Assembly (NCBI GenBank): GCA_965198865.1
Contig: CBDAQA010000022.1
Location: 62,001 to 126,000, forward strand
Length of the DNA stretch: 64,000 nt
Reading direction: 5' to 3'
DNA from: CBDAQA01 sp965198865
GTDB lineage: Bacteria > Planctomycetota > Phycisphaerae > Tepidisphaerales > Tepidisphaeraceae
A program made the position numbers and the translations under genes. This document shows positions 1 to 12,899 of this stretch, one piece after another; within the stretch, counting starts at the first letter, position 1, and every line of letters begins with the position of its first letter. Below the pieces are notes generated by a model, which saw only the letters and a list, made by a program, of their open reading frames with translations, was not told the origin of the DNA and searched no databases.

Positions 1-1896
1 GGCGACGGTGAGGCCACTTCTTGCCCGATCCGCACATTCCTTAACGCGTTCCCGGTGCCCATCAAAGACGATGAGAAGGCCGCCCCCGTCGGTCGTGCCG
101 TTTGGAGGATGCTTGCCGAACGGGACCACGACGTGTTGATGGATCAGGGGTATGGCGCGTTCATCTATGTGGATGCCAAAACGGGAGAGGCCCTCTCCAG
201 GCGTGAGCCTGCGGTTGGCGTGCAGGTCTACCTGCATCAGAAGCTGACGCCACCCTCGCCCATCGGACCGTTCGAGTTCCCCAAGGGAGGCGACGTTCCC
301 GCGGACGCGCCCGCAGAGCGGATCGGAACGTTTGATCCTCTGCTGGTTGGGCAGAAGATCGAAAGCATGGACATGGGCCTGAGATTGATGGTGCGCGACA
401 ACCGAACCGATGTGGAGATCGGCGCGGCGATCGATCAGATGTTGAACTACGCGGCCCGCATGGAGCAGGTGCGCCAAGCCGATGCCGCGGGAGGCGTGGC
501 CGCACTCGAGGCGTCCGCCCGCAGGGACCCGGCGAACATCGGTGCGCAGACCGCCCTGTTCGGTCGCTACGTGAAGGAGCTCGAGAAGGAGCGCAGGGCG
601 GTGCTGGCCCGCATCCCGGGCGGGACCAACGCCGACCCACCGCCGCCCCACGTACACCAGGCAAGGAACGGTGAGTCGAGCCTCTGGCTGATCAACCAGT
701 TCGAGCTGAACGGGAACGGCCTCGACAACCCGAACCAAACCGGGATCGAGGTCGACCTGAGAACCGGCAAGTGGACCCCCCGCTTGGGCGGCGTGGCCCC
801 CACGCCATCGAAGTATTACGCCGCCACTGTGAAGCTGGCCGTAGCCATCCGGGCACTGGGGAAGCAGGACTTCGACTTCGAACGGCAGGTCACGCGCGCC
901 AAGTGGTTGATCACCGGCGGACAGGCCGCGATCGGCGACAGCGATACACCCTCGATCGATCCCGCCGATCCACTGGCCCTGATGTGCTACGCCGAGAGCA
1001 CGCGCCTGGACGGCGTGGGCAAGCTGGTCGGCGCGGAACGCCTCCGCAAGCCCAAGGTCAGCTACCGTACGTCCGACCGACAGGTCGGGCCCGGCACGGT
1101 GGAACGCACGACCACCACGACGGTGCGCTACCCAACGGCCGAGGAACTGGCGGCGGCAAGTCGTATGGAACAGGTCGCCCTGCAGCAGGAGGCGCCGCAG
1201 GTGTCGCAGATCCAGGATTTGGCGATGAAGCTCGATCCCAACGATCCTCGCGTCTACTACCTGTGGGCGAGGATCGAGGCGGTCTACTACGACAAGCAAC
1301 TGGCCGACCGGATCATCCAACGCGGCCTGCTCATCGATCCGGGCTGCGCCGAGCTGCACGCCGCTCGGACCCTCGCCTGGGCCGGCGTGACGGGGCCCGC
1401 CACCGCTGAGGTACATCTCGTCTCGCTGTTCGCCAAGCCCTACGCCCCGAACGACCTGAAGGCGGCCAATCAGTTGGCGAAGTACGACATGGTCGCAGCG
1501 TTCTTCATGGGACTGCAGAGGCTCCGCCTGGATCCCGCCACGGTGGTCGGTCGCAGCCAGTTCTTGGACGTGCTGCGCATGTTCGATGGCACGGTACTCA
1601 ACGGCGTGGAGATCATGCCCGATGCGGTAGAACAGCACCAACGCGAGGCGCGCGTCGCCGCTTTGATCGATTCGCGGCTGTTGAATCGCCCTGACGCCGA
1701 GTGGGCGTCGGCCTTCCCGCCGGATGTCCCCATCACCCGAGAACTGCTGGTTCAGGGCGCGTCGAACTTTTACTTCCAACGGGGATCGGATCTCAAACAG
1801 CTCGGCCGCACCAAGGAGGCGCGCCTGAGCTACGAGAAGGCGATCCAAGTGGATCCGAACAATCGGCAGGCGCAGCAACAATTGCAGGCGCTCTGA
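1..1896 (+). CDS. TPR-repeat protein, 5' end outside window
   Basis: The frame is open from the first base, and the first possible start inside the window is a GTG at 55, so the true start is probably upstream. The C-terminus (NFYFQRGSDLKQLGRTKEAR then YEKAIQVDPNN) is a clear tetratricopeptide repeat. A second helical repeat lies around residues 390-450 (MKLDPNDPRVYYLWARIEAV). The central part, with a YYAATVKLAVAIRALG helix, has no family I recognise. TPR proteins usually scaffold protein contacts, so the specific role is unknown. The next coding remnant lies on the other strand. Confidence 0.75.
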   Translation, partial: GDGEATSCPIRTFLNAFPVPIKDDEKAAPVGRAVWRMLAERDHDVLMDQGYGAFIYVDAKTGEALSRREPAVGVQVYLHQKLTPPSPIGPFEFPKGGDVPADAPAERIGTFDPLLVGQKIESMDMGLRLMVRDNRTDVEIGAAIDQMLNYAARMEQVRQADAAGGVAALEASARRDPANIGAQTALFGRYVKELEKERRAVLARIPGGTNADPPPPHVHQARNGESSLWLINQFELNGNGLDNPNQTGIEVDLRTGKWTPRLGGVAPTPSKYYAATVKLAVAIRALGKQDFDFERQVTRAKWLITGGQAAIGDSDTPSIDPADPLALMCYAESTRLDGVGKLVGAERLRKPKVSYRTSDRQVGPGTVERTTTTTVRYPTAEELAAASRMEQVALQQEAPQVSQIQDLAMKLDPNDPRVYYLWARIEAVYYDKQLADRIIQRGLLIDPGCAELHAARTLAWAGVTGPATAEVHLVSLFAKPYAPNDLKAANQLAKYDMVAAFFMGLQRLRLDPATVVGRSQFLDVLRMFDGTVLNGVEIMPDAVEQHQREARVAALIDSRLLNRPDAEWASAFPPDVPITRELLVQGASNFYFQRGSDLKQLGRTKEARLSYEKAIQVDPNNRQAQQQLQAL

Positions 1897-2017
1897 GATC
1901 GCGCACGGGACGGAGCGATCGCCGCGGCCGGCGACGGCGGGGCGGGTCGCGCCAAACGTGACCGCCTGCGGCGGCAGCCGCGGGCGGTCGGGAGGCGTCA
2001 ATAGTCGGAAGCGGATC

Positions 2018-2302
2018 TCACGATGCCTTCGGCGGCTCCTTCGCCTTCAGCCACGGCATCAGCTTCCGCAGCTTGCGGCCGGTCACCTCCAGCGGGTGGT
2101 TGTTGTCGGCCTCGTACAGCCGCTTGAACGTCCTCATGCCGCCGGCGTACTCTGCGCGGAAGTTCTTGGCGAACGTGCCGTCCTGGAGCTCGGTCAGGAC
2201 CCGCCTCATCTCGGCCTTGGTCTGGTCGGTGACGATGCGGGGGCCGGTGACCAGGTCGCCCCACTCGGCGGTGTTGCTGATGCTGTACCGCATGCAGTCC
2301 AG
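2018..2302 (-). pseudogene. ilvC 3' remnant (second, diverged copy)
   Basis: About 93 codons reading MRYSISNTAEWGD through PWLKAKEPPKAS match the C-terminus of the intact ketol-acid reductoisomerase at 4503-5525, with about 11 substitutions by eye (for example ITDATK to VTDQTK). Homology stops abruptly at about 2302, in the codons for the LD just before MRYS. Upstream there is no NADPH-binding domain or start site, so no functional enzyme can be made. The stop codon and C-terminus are intact. This is a truncated paralogue or a remnant of a transferred copy. Confidence 0.85.
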
Positions 2303-2615
2303 TTCGCGGTGAACTTGGCGGTGCCGCACGAGAAGCCCCGGGGGCGGGCGCTGCCGCCGCGGAAGCGGGCCGGCAACCGCCGGCCGTCGCGCCGCCGCGT
2401 GGTGACACGCGGGTGTACACGCAACGGGGACCGGACGGCAGGCCAATAACTGGCTTGGCCGACGTGGCCGCCGTCGCCGCCACGCTCTACGCTCCACGAC
2501 CGGTACGGCCGCGGGCGGCCCCGGCGATAACGGGCCCGATCCGATTCGGCCGGCGACGCGGGAGCAGTGCCGGGCGTCGGCGTCAACGTGTTCGCACGAC
2601 TAACGGTGGCCGCCC
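2303..2615. other. intergenic, nothing recognised
   Basis: Very GC-rich stretch between the ilvC remnant and the transporter gene. It should hold the transporter promoter, but I see no convincing -35/-10 pair. Frames open here run antisense or out of frame with the neighbours and match no family. Confidence 0.5.
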
Positions 2616-3941
2616 ATGGACGCTTCTGCTCTCGAACTTCCGGCCGCGGGAACCGGCACGCCGGCCCGCCGGGGCGGGCCCGTCGCCAACGCCCTGCGGG
2701 CGGCCTGCGGCAACTTCTTCGAGATGTACGACTTCATGGTGTTCGGCTACTACGCCGCCGCCATCGGCCGGGCCTTCTTCCCCGCCCGCGGCGGGCCGGC
2801 CGCGTCGCTGCTGCTGGCCCTGGCCACGTTCGGGGCGGCGTTCCTGATGCGGCCGCTGGGGGCCGTCCTGCTCGGGGCCTGGATCGACCGGGTCGGCGTC
2901 CGCCGGGGGCTGATGCTGACCCTCTCGCTCATGGCCGCCGGGACGCTGGTGCTGGCCCTGATGCCCACCTACGCGGCCGTGGGGCTGGCCGCCCCCGTGC
3001 TGGTGCTCCTGGCCCGGCTCGTCCAGGGGTTCTCCGCCGGCGTCGAGCTCGGGTCCACGTCGGTCTACCTGGCCCTGATCGCCCCGCCGCGGCACAAGGG
3101 GCTGTTCGTCTCGCTCCAGTCGGCGTCGCAGCAGGTGGCCGTCATGGCCGCCGCCGCGTCCGGCCTGGGGCTGGCGGCCGTGCTGACGCCGGCGCAGATG
3201 GACCGGTGGGGGTGGCGGGTCCCGCTGCTGGCCGGGTGCGCCATCCTGCCGGTCCTGTTCGTCCTCCGGCGGTCGCTCGGCGACGCGCCCGGCGACGGGC
3301 CGCGTCACGCCACCCCCGCGGCGGTCCTGCGCGGCCTCGCCCGGCACTGGCGGTTCGCGATGGCCGGCGCGGGGGTCGCGGTGATGACGACCGTGTCGTT
3401 CTACCTGATCACGGCCTACACCCCGTCGTACGGGAAGGTGCGGCTGGGCCTGTCGGACCGGGCGGCCCTGGGCGTGACGTTCTGCGTCGGGCTGTCGAAC
3501 CTGATCTGGCTGCCGCTGGCCGGGGCCCTGTCCGATCGGGTCGGCCGCCGGCCGGTCATGGCTGCGGCGGCGGGGCTGGTGATGGCCACGGCCTACCCGG
3601 CCCTGGCCTGGCTGGCGGCCGGCCCGTCGGTGCCCCGGCTGCTGGCGGCCCTGCTGTGGCTCTCGTTCCTGTACGGGTCGTACAACGGGGCGATGGTCGT
3701 GTTCCTGACCGAGTCCGTGCCGGCCGAGGTGCGGACGTCGGGGTTCTCGGTCGCCTACAGCCTGGCGACGTGCGTCGGCGGGTTCACGCCGGCCGCGTGC
3801 GAGGTGCTGATCCGCCGGACCGGCAACGTCGCCATGCCCGCCGTCTGGCTGACGGCGGCCGCCGCCGTCAGCTTGGTGGCCCTCCTGGTGATCGGTAGAC
3901 GGCCGGACCTCGATCCGTCAGCGAGTGAGGCCGTGGCCTGA
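2616..3941 (+). CDS. MFS transporter, MHS (citrate/tricarballylate:H+ symporter-like)
   Basis: A 441-residue protein with about 12 hydrophobic segments, the normal size for the major facilitator superfamily. The motif GNFFEMYDFMVFGYY at about residues 32-46 is typical of the metabolite:H+ symporter subfamily that includes citrate and tricarballylate carriers. The loop DRVGVRRG (between helices 2 and 3) and its repeat DRVGRRP are the MFS signature. It probably imports an organic acid with protons across the inner membrane. The exact substrate cannot be read from the sequence. The gene stands alone between two ilvC-related sequences and is richer in GC than its surroundings. Confidence 0.85.
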   Translation: MDASALELPAAGTGTPARRGGPVANALRAACGNFFEMYDFMVFGYYAAAIGRAFFPARGGPAASLLLALATFGAAFLMRPLGAVLLGAWIDRVGVRRGLMLTLSLMAAGTLVLALMPTYAAVGLAAPVLVLLARLVQGFSAGVELGSTSVYLALIAPPRHKGLFVSLQSASQQVAVMAAAASGLGLAAVLTPAQMDRWGWRVPLLAGCAILPVLFVLRRSLGDAPGDGPRHATPAAVLRGLARHWRFAMAGAGVAVMTTVSFYLITAYTPSYGKVRLGLSDRAALGVTFCVGLSNLIWLPLAGALSDRVGRRPVMAAAAGLVMATAYPALAWLAAGPSVPRLLAALLWLSFLYGSYNGAMVVFLTESVPAEVRTSGFSVAYSLATCVGGFTPAACEVLIRRTGNVAMPAVWLTAAAAVSLVALLVIGRRPDLDPSASEAVA

Positions 3942-4055
3942 GCCGCCGGGCGGGCAGCCGGTCGCGGTCCAGGTCTTCCTCCAATCCGTGGTGACCCTCC
4001 ACGGGGATTCACACGGTTCGTCGTTGAACCGGTGGAATCAAAAGGGGGCGGGAGT

Positions 4056-4216
4056 GCTCTGTCTCAAGGCTGCTTTCCAGCGGAAGAAGAGAGTGGAACC
4101 ACAGATGCACACTGATTCACACCGATCGGATCTCTGCCATTCTGATCGGTGTGAATCAGTGTGCATCTGTGGTTCCACCTTCTTCCCCGGACCCAAGCGG
4201 AGCCTTGAGACAGAGC
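4056..4216. repeat. 161-nt near-palindrome (dispersed hairpin)
   Basis: Inner arms 4093-4127 and 4144-4178 are a perfect 35-bp inverted repeat around a 16-nt loop. Outer arms 4056-4071 and 4201-4216 are a perfect 16-bp inverted repeat. Between them lies a less regular stretch. Arm words such as CCACAGATGCACACTGATT resemble the short hairpin repeats elsewhere in this window. The rest of the gap between the transporter and ilvC (3942-4502) holds nothing else I can name. It could act as a bidirectional terminator. Confidence 0.85.
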
Positions 4217-4502
4217 AGGTCGGGAGTCAATAAATCTGATAAACTGGAATCAAAGCCGCAAGGGTGTGACGTGCCCACACTGCAAGCAGTATCTGGATAG
4301 GCCCGGACCATCGGGTGGCGCACGCTCAAGATGGGGTTCAAAACGCTTGGTGTCGATGGGTTGAGAGATGTGTCGTGCGGCCGTGTCGGCGGCGCGTTCA
4401 GGCGCATTGTCGCGCATGGCAGAATCGGTCGTCTCGACCAACGACGACGCCCGTGGCGGGGCCACGGGCGGGCCGGGCGGGTGTATTGGCGGGGGGTGGG
4501 CG

Positions 4503-5525
4503 TCAGGACGCCTTGGGCGGGGTCTTGGCCTTGAGCCAGGGCATCATGCCGCGGAGCTTGCGGCCGGTGACTTCCAGGGGGTGGTTGTTGTCGGCGGCGT
4601 ACAGCCGCTTGAAGGTCTTCATGCCGCCGGCGTACTCGGCGCGGAAGTTCTTGGCGAACGTGCCATCCTGGATCTCGGTCAGCACCCGCTTCATCTCGGC
4701 CTTGGTGGCGTCGGTGATGATGCGCGGACCGGTGATCAGGTCGCCCCACTCGGCGGTGTTGCTGATGCTGTACCGCATGTAGTCCAGCCCGCCGACGTAC
4801 ATCAGGTCGACGATCAGCTTCACCTCGTGCATGCACTCGAAGTAGGCCATCTCAGGCGGGTAGCCCGCCTCGGTTAGCGTCTCGAACCCCGCCTTGATCA
4901 GCGCCGACAGCCCACCGCACAGGACGGCCTGCTCGCCGAACAGGTCGGTCTCGCACTCGTCCTTGAAGGTGGTCTCGATGATGCCGCTGCGCGCCCCGCC
5001 GATGCCGCGCGCCCAGGCGAGCCCGATCTTCTCGGCGTTGCCGGTGGCGTTCTGGTGGATCGCCAGCAGGCACGGCACGCCGCCGCCGCGCTCGTACTCG
5101 GTGCGGACCAGGTGGCCGGGCCCTTTGGGGGCGACCAGCAGCACGTCGTTCTCCTTGGGGGGGACGATCGTCTTGAAGTGAACGTTGAACCCGTGCGTCA
5201 CGCCGATCGCCGTGCCCGGCTTCAGGTTCGGGGAGATGTCCTTCTCCCATACCTCAGGCTGAACCTCGTCCGGCAGGGTGATGATGATCAGGTCGGCCTG
5301 CTCGACCGCGTCAGCGACGGGCATGGGGTCGAACCCGTGCTCGATGGCCAGCTTGCCGTTGGCGCTGTCCCGGCGGTTGGCGACGATCACCTTCACGCCG
5401 CTGTCGCGCAGGTTCAGCCCGTGCGCGTGGCCTTGGGACCCGAAGCCAATGATGGCGACCGTCTTCCCCTTGAGCGGGTCGAGCGGGGCGTCCTTCTCGT
5501 ACATCATCTTCAGCGCTGCAAGCAT
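4503..5525 (-). CDS. ilvC: Ketol-acid reductoisomerase, class I
   Basis: Converts 2-acetolactate or 2-aceto-2-hydroxybutyrate to the dihydroxy acid with NADPH and Mg2+, in valine, isoleucine and leucine synthesis in the cytosol. The 340 residues fit the short class I enzymes. Visible are the Rossmann loop GFGSQGHAHG (27-36), the metal-binding helix DLFGEQAVLCGG and the second acidic helix ECMHEVKLIVDLMYVGG. The ATG at 5525 is chosen because it begins the family N-terminus and has a GGAGA Shine-Dalgarno about 10 nt upstream; the open frame extending further upstream is spurious. It has its own promoter, divergent from tRNA-Arg. Confidence 0.97.
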   Translation of the reverse strand: MLAALKMMYEKDAPLDPLKGKTVAIIGFGSQGHAHGLNLRDSGVKVIVANRRDSANGKLAIEHGFDPMPVADAVEQADLIIITLPDEVQPEVWEKDISPNLKPGTAIGVTHGFNVHFKTIVPPKENDVLLVAPKGPGHLVRTEYERGGGVPCLLAIHQNATGNAEKIGLAWARGIGGARSGIIETTFKDECETDLFGEQAVLCGGLSALIKAGFETLTEAGYPPEMAYFECMHEVKLIVDLMYVGGLDYMRYSISNTAEWGDLITGPRIITDATKAEMKRVLTEIQDGTFAKNFRAEYAGGMKTFKRLYAADNNHPLEVTGRKLRGMMPWLKAKTPPKAS

Positions 5526-5571
5526 TGCGGGTTCTCCAGGAAATCGGGTCGGGAAAATCGAAAGGGGGCGG

Positions 5572-5600
5572 ATGCTATCGGGGGGCCACGGCCGAGTCAA
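5572..5600 (-). promoter_or_regulatory. ilvC promoter
   Basis: On the minus strand, TTGACT (5595-5600), a 17-nt spacer and TAGCAT (5572-5577). Predicted start near 5565, giving a leader of about 40 nt before the ilvC ATG. Confidence 0.55.
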
Positions 5601-5623
5601 AGCGAAGGCAACCGCCTTTGATC

Positions 5624-5652
5624 TGGACAGCCGCACGCGCAAGCGATATGCT
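5624..5652 (+). promoter_or_regulatory. tRNA-Arg promoter
   Basis: TGGACA (5624-5629), a 17-nt spacer and TATGCT (5647-5652), about 30 nt before the mature tRNA 5' end. It sits back to back with the ilvC promoter. Confidence 0.4.
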
Positions 5653-5683
5653 TCTCGGCCCGTCGCAACGCAGGACGGCGACC

Positions 5684-5757
5684 GTCTCCGTAGCGCAATT
5701 GGATAGAGCGTCGGCCTCCGAAGCCGAAGGTTAGTGGTTCGAGCCCACTCGGGGACA
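5684..5757 (+). tRNA. tRNA-Arg (anticodon CCG)
   Basis: A 74-nt cloverleaf. Acceptor GTCTCCG (5684-5690) pairs with CGGGGAC (5750-5756), discriminator A at 5757. The anticodon stem TCGGC/GCCGA encloses loop CTCCGAA with anticodon CCG (5718-5720). The T arm is AGTGG/CCACT with loop TTCGAGC. No CCA is encoded. The D stem GCGC/GAGC contains one mismatch. CGG is a common arginine codon in this GC-rich genome. Confidence 0.93.
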
Positions 5758-5793
5758 TCTGACGGACGATTGAGACGGCCTCGACAGGGTGTC

Positions 5794-5821
5794 TTGACAG
5801 TGGCGGAACAGGCTGTACTAT
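5794..5821 (+). promoter_or_regulatory. rRNA operon promoter P1
   Basis: TTGACA (5794-5799), 16-nt spacer, TACTAT (5816-5821), followed by CTGCCCTCCC. The same architecture and downstream sequence recur at 6041-6068. The GC-rich discriminator is what stringently controlled rRNA promoters usually have. Confidence 0.8.
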
Positions 5822-6040
5822 CTGCCCTCCCCTGATGCGAGCAGCAGCGGGGGACGCCGGTGCGACGAACGCGGAAGCGGGCGTCGCCCGCCGGTCCGGG
5901 TCGGGGAAACCAGCGGCTGGACGATCCGGTCGAGGCTTGGCGATGCGTCGCCGGGCTCGAGCCGAGGGAGTCCTGTCGCCCGGTGTCGCCGGGCCGGACG
6001 GTGAGCCGCGACGCTGGGTTGAAAAACTCAGGCCACGCGG

Positions 6041-6068
6041 TTGACACGGGCCCAGAGGACAGTAGTAT
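6041..6068 (+). promoter_or_regulatory. rRNA operon promoter P2
   Basis: TTGACA (6041-6046), 16-nt spacer, TAGTAT (6063-6068), again followed by CTGCCCTCCC. It is the second of two tandem promoters about 250 bp apart. The predicted leader to 16S is about 495 nt. Apart from these promoters and the boxA-like site, 5758-6570 shows no gene. Confidence 0.8.
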
Positions 6069-6135
6069 CTGCCCTCCCCGAAAGGGAACGAACCTGTGAG
6101 GTGGCCACGCAAGTGGTTGCGGAGCAGGGAGTAAA

Positions 6136-6147
6136 GCTCTTTGACAA
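6136..6147 (+). promoter_or_regulatory. boxA-like antitermination site in rRNA leader
   Basis: GCTCTTTGACAA resembles the bacterial rRNA boxA (TGCTCTTTAACA) and is repeated before 23S at 8289-8300. BoxA recruits Nus factors for rRNA antitermination. Confidence 0.6.
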
Positions 6148-6570
6148 GTGAATAGTCGGAAAGCCGCGAGGGTGTGAGTTGTGGTAATCGGGTGTACCCG
6201 GTTGGCCACGGCAATCCAAGTCTCCGGCCGGTCGCCCTCGGGCGGCCGGCGGGTGCAACTCAGATCTCAAGCATCCTTGTGGCGCACGCAAGTAAGTGAT
6301 CCTTAGATCATGGAATTTGAGTAAGCCAGAAAGAGATGTTTGAGCCTTGCGTCGGGCAGATGGCTGGCGGGTAACCCCGCCGGACGCATGGCCCGACTGA
6401 CCCCGTCGCCTTAGCCGTCGACGGGGCAGTAACAGCCGGTTGGGTCGGTCTTGACCCGATCGGTCTGGACAAACTCGTTTCGCGGACAACGCCCCTCCTG
6501 AAAGTGTCAGTCGCACCCCGCGGGCAATCGTGGCGGTGCGCGTCAGGAGGCGAGGGGCACCAAGAAATAC

Positions 6571-11537
<4,967 letters not shown>

Positions 11538-11754
11538 CTTTTATCGATCATCGTCGCACAGAAAGTTGTGCTCGGCGGTCGCGGAGTGGCGGACAATGTC
11601 CCATGATTTGACGCCCCCTGACCGGGGCGTGTGAAGCTTGAGGTCTCGGGTCCCAGACTCGAGGCCTGATCGATTGGGCTTGTTTGCCCTGAACCTCGCC
11701 AGTCAATGTCACAGGACACGTGGCGTTGCCGACCCTAACCGGTCGGCGACGCCT

Positions 11755-11865
11755 TCGTTGGTGGCTATACCCGTAGGGTCACACCCGTTCCCATTCCGAA
11801 CACGGTCGTTAAGCCTGCGGGGCCGATGATACTGCGTCAGCGGGAAAGTAGGTCACTGCCAGCGT
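11755..11865 (+). rRNA. 5S ribosomal RNA
   Basis: Contains the conserved stretches GGTCACACCCGTTCCCATTC and CCGAACACGG...GTTAAGCC. The terminal helix CGTTGGTGGC pairs with ACTGCCAGCG. It completes a linked 16S-23S-5S operon. The spacer 11538-11754 holds no tRNA. Confidence 0.93.
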
Positions 11866-11873
11866 TTGCAACC

Positions 11874-11912
11874 GAGGCCCCCGTCTCCACCACGAGACGG
11901 GGGCCTCTCTGC
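11874..11912 (+). terminator. rRNA operon terminator
   Basis: Perfect 13-bp stem GAGGCCCCCGTCT / AGACGGGGGCCTC (11874-11886, 11895-11907) with an 8-nt loop, followed by a short TCTCTGCGTT. It lies between 5S and a convergent gene and may stop transcription from both sides. Confidence 0.8.
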
Positions 11913-11951
11913 GTTGGTGCATAGGCTCAGTCTTGGGTGCGGACGCTTTCG

Positions 11952-12794
11952 TCATCGCTGAAGCAGTGGCTTCAGGTGATCGAATGCTAAGCGTGCGACC
12001 TCGGTCGCCGTCACTTCGAACGGATAAAGCTCCACCGTCGCCCACCCTCGATAGCTAATGGACCCGAGCGCGGCGAACACTGCCGCGAAGTCGATCACGC
12101 CCTTGCCCGGCAACAGGTGTTGATGTACGCGGTTCGCCCCGATGTCCTCCAGATGGACGTGCGCGATCTGTCCTGCCTGGCTCTGGATCACCTTGACCGG
12201 GTCGTCGCCGACGCAGAACAGGTGACCGATGTCGCAGTTCATTGCGATCGTCGGCTCGCTGCCGAAGTAGTCCGACTTGAACGAGGCGTACTCGGCGGCG
12301 GTTTCGATCAACAGGCCCGGCTCCGGCTCCACGGCGATCACCACGCCCACGTCCTTGGCGCGGGAGACGACCTGCCGAAGTCCGCCTGCGAACCGGTCCG
12401 ATGCTTCACGGCAGTTGAGCCCAGTTCCGATCAATGGCCCGCCGGGTTGAATGCTGACCGTCTTCGCCCCGAACTCGGCCGCGAGGTCGATCGACGCGAG
12501 CGTGTGGTCGATCCGCACCTGTCGGCGCACGGGGTCATGGTCGATCCACGTCGGCCGGTAGGTGTCGCCGTCGGCAAAGTGCGTGAAGGCGTTCACGTTG
12601 CTGACGACCTTGCCTCGGTCGGCCAGCTGCCGCTTGAGCGCCTCCCGCTGGGTCGCGTCGAACCGTGCCGGGTGGGCGTGCGGCACGTCGGCCATCAGCT
12701 CAACACCGGCGTAACCGGCGTCGGCGATCGCGTCGACGGCCTCGGTCAGCGTGTTCTTCTTGAAGGCGTTGGTGCTGAAGGCGAGACGAATCAT
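11952..12794 (-). CDS. Sugar phosphate isomerase/epimerase (xylose isomerase-like TIM barrel)
   Basis: A 280-residue protein of the AP-endonuclease 2/xylose isomerase-like barrel family, starting MIRLAFSTNAFKKNTL. The likely divalent metal ligands sit at the expected strand ends: the Glu in VAVEPEPG, Asp/His in NCDIGHLF, the His in HVHLED and the Glu in TVELYP. Family members isomerise or epimerise sugars or sugar acids; the substrate is not apparent here. It is divergent from purM. The start is supported by a TAACAT -10 box six bases upstream, suggesting a leaderless mRNA. Confidence 0.85.
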   Translation of the reverse strand: MIRLAFSTNAFKKNTLTEAVDAIADAGYAGVELMADVPHAHPARFDATQREALKRQLADRGKVVSNVNAFTHFADGDTYRPTWIDHDPVRRQVRIDHTLASIDLAAEFGAKTVSIQPGGPLIGTGLNCREASDRFAGGLRQVVSRAKDVGVVIAVEPEPGLLIETAAEYASFKSDYFGSEPTIAMNCDIGHLFCVGDDPVKVIQSQAGQIAHVHLEDIGANRVHQHLLPGKGVIDFAAVFAALGSISYRGWATVELYPFEVTATEVARLAFDHLKPLLQR

Positions 12795-12800
12795 GAGTGG

Positions 12801-12806
12801 ATGTTA
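12801..12806 (-). promoter_or_regulatory. -10 box, leaderless start
   Basis: Minus-strand TAACAT, then CCACTC, then the ATG at 12794. The transcript should start at or next to the A of the ATG. Confidence 0.5.
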
Positions 12807-12899
12807 GAAACTGCCGGGCGGGTGTGGCAAACTACTCGGACCGACCGCAGACGCTACCCGCCGAAGCGGCTAGCCCGGCGGATCCTGCGGCGGACGTGA

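Noticed and set aside
2567..3898. A 443-codon plus-strand frame overlapping the MFS transporter
   Set aside because: Arg/Gly/Pro-rich shadow frame caused by high GC; the 2616-3941 frame gives a complete transporter.
4093..4178. CRISPR repeat
   Set aside because: The repeat is a single inverted pair with no direct repeats and spacers.
5526..6209. N-terminal extension of ilvC by about 228 codons
   Set aside because: The extra frame crosses a tRNA and promoters; a Shine-Dalgarno and the family start place the ATG at 5525.
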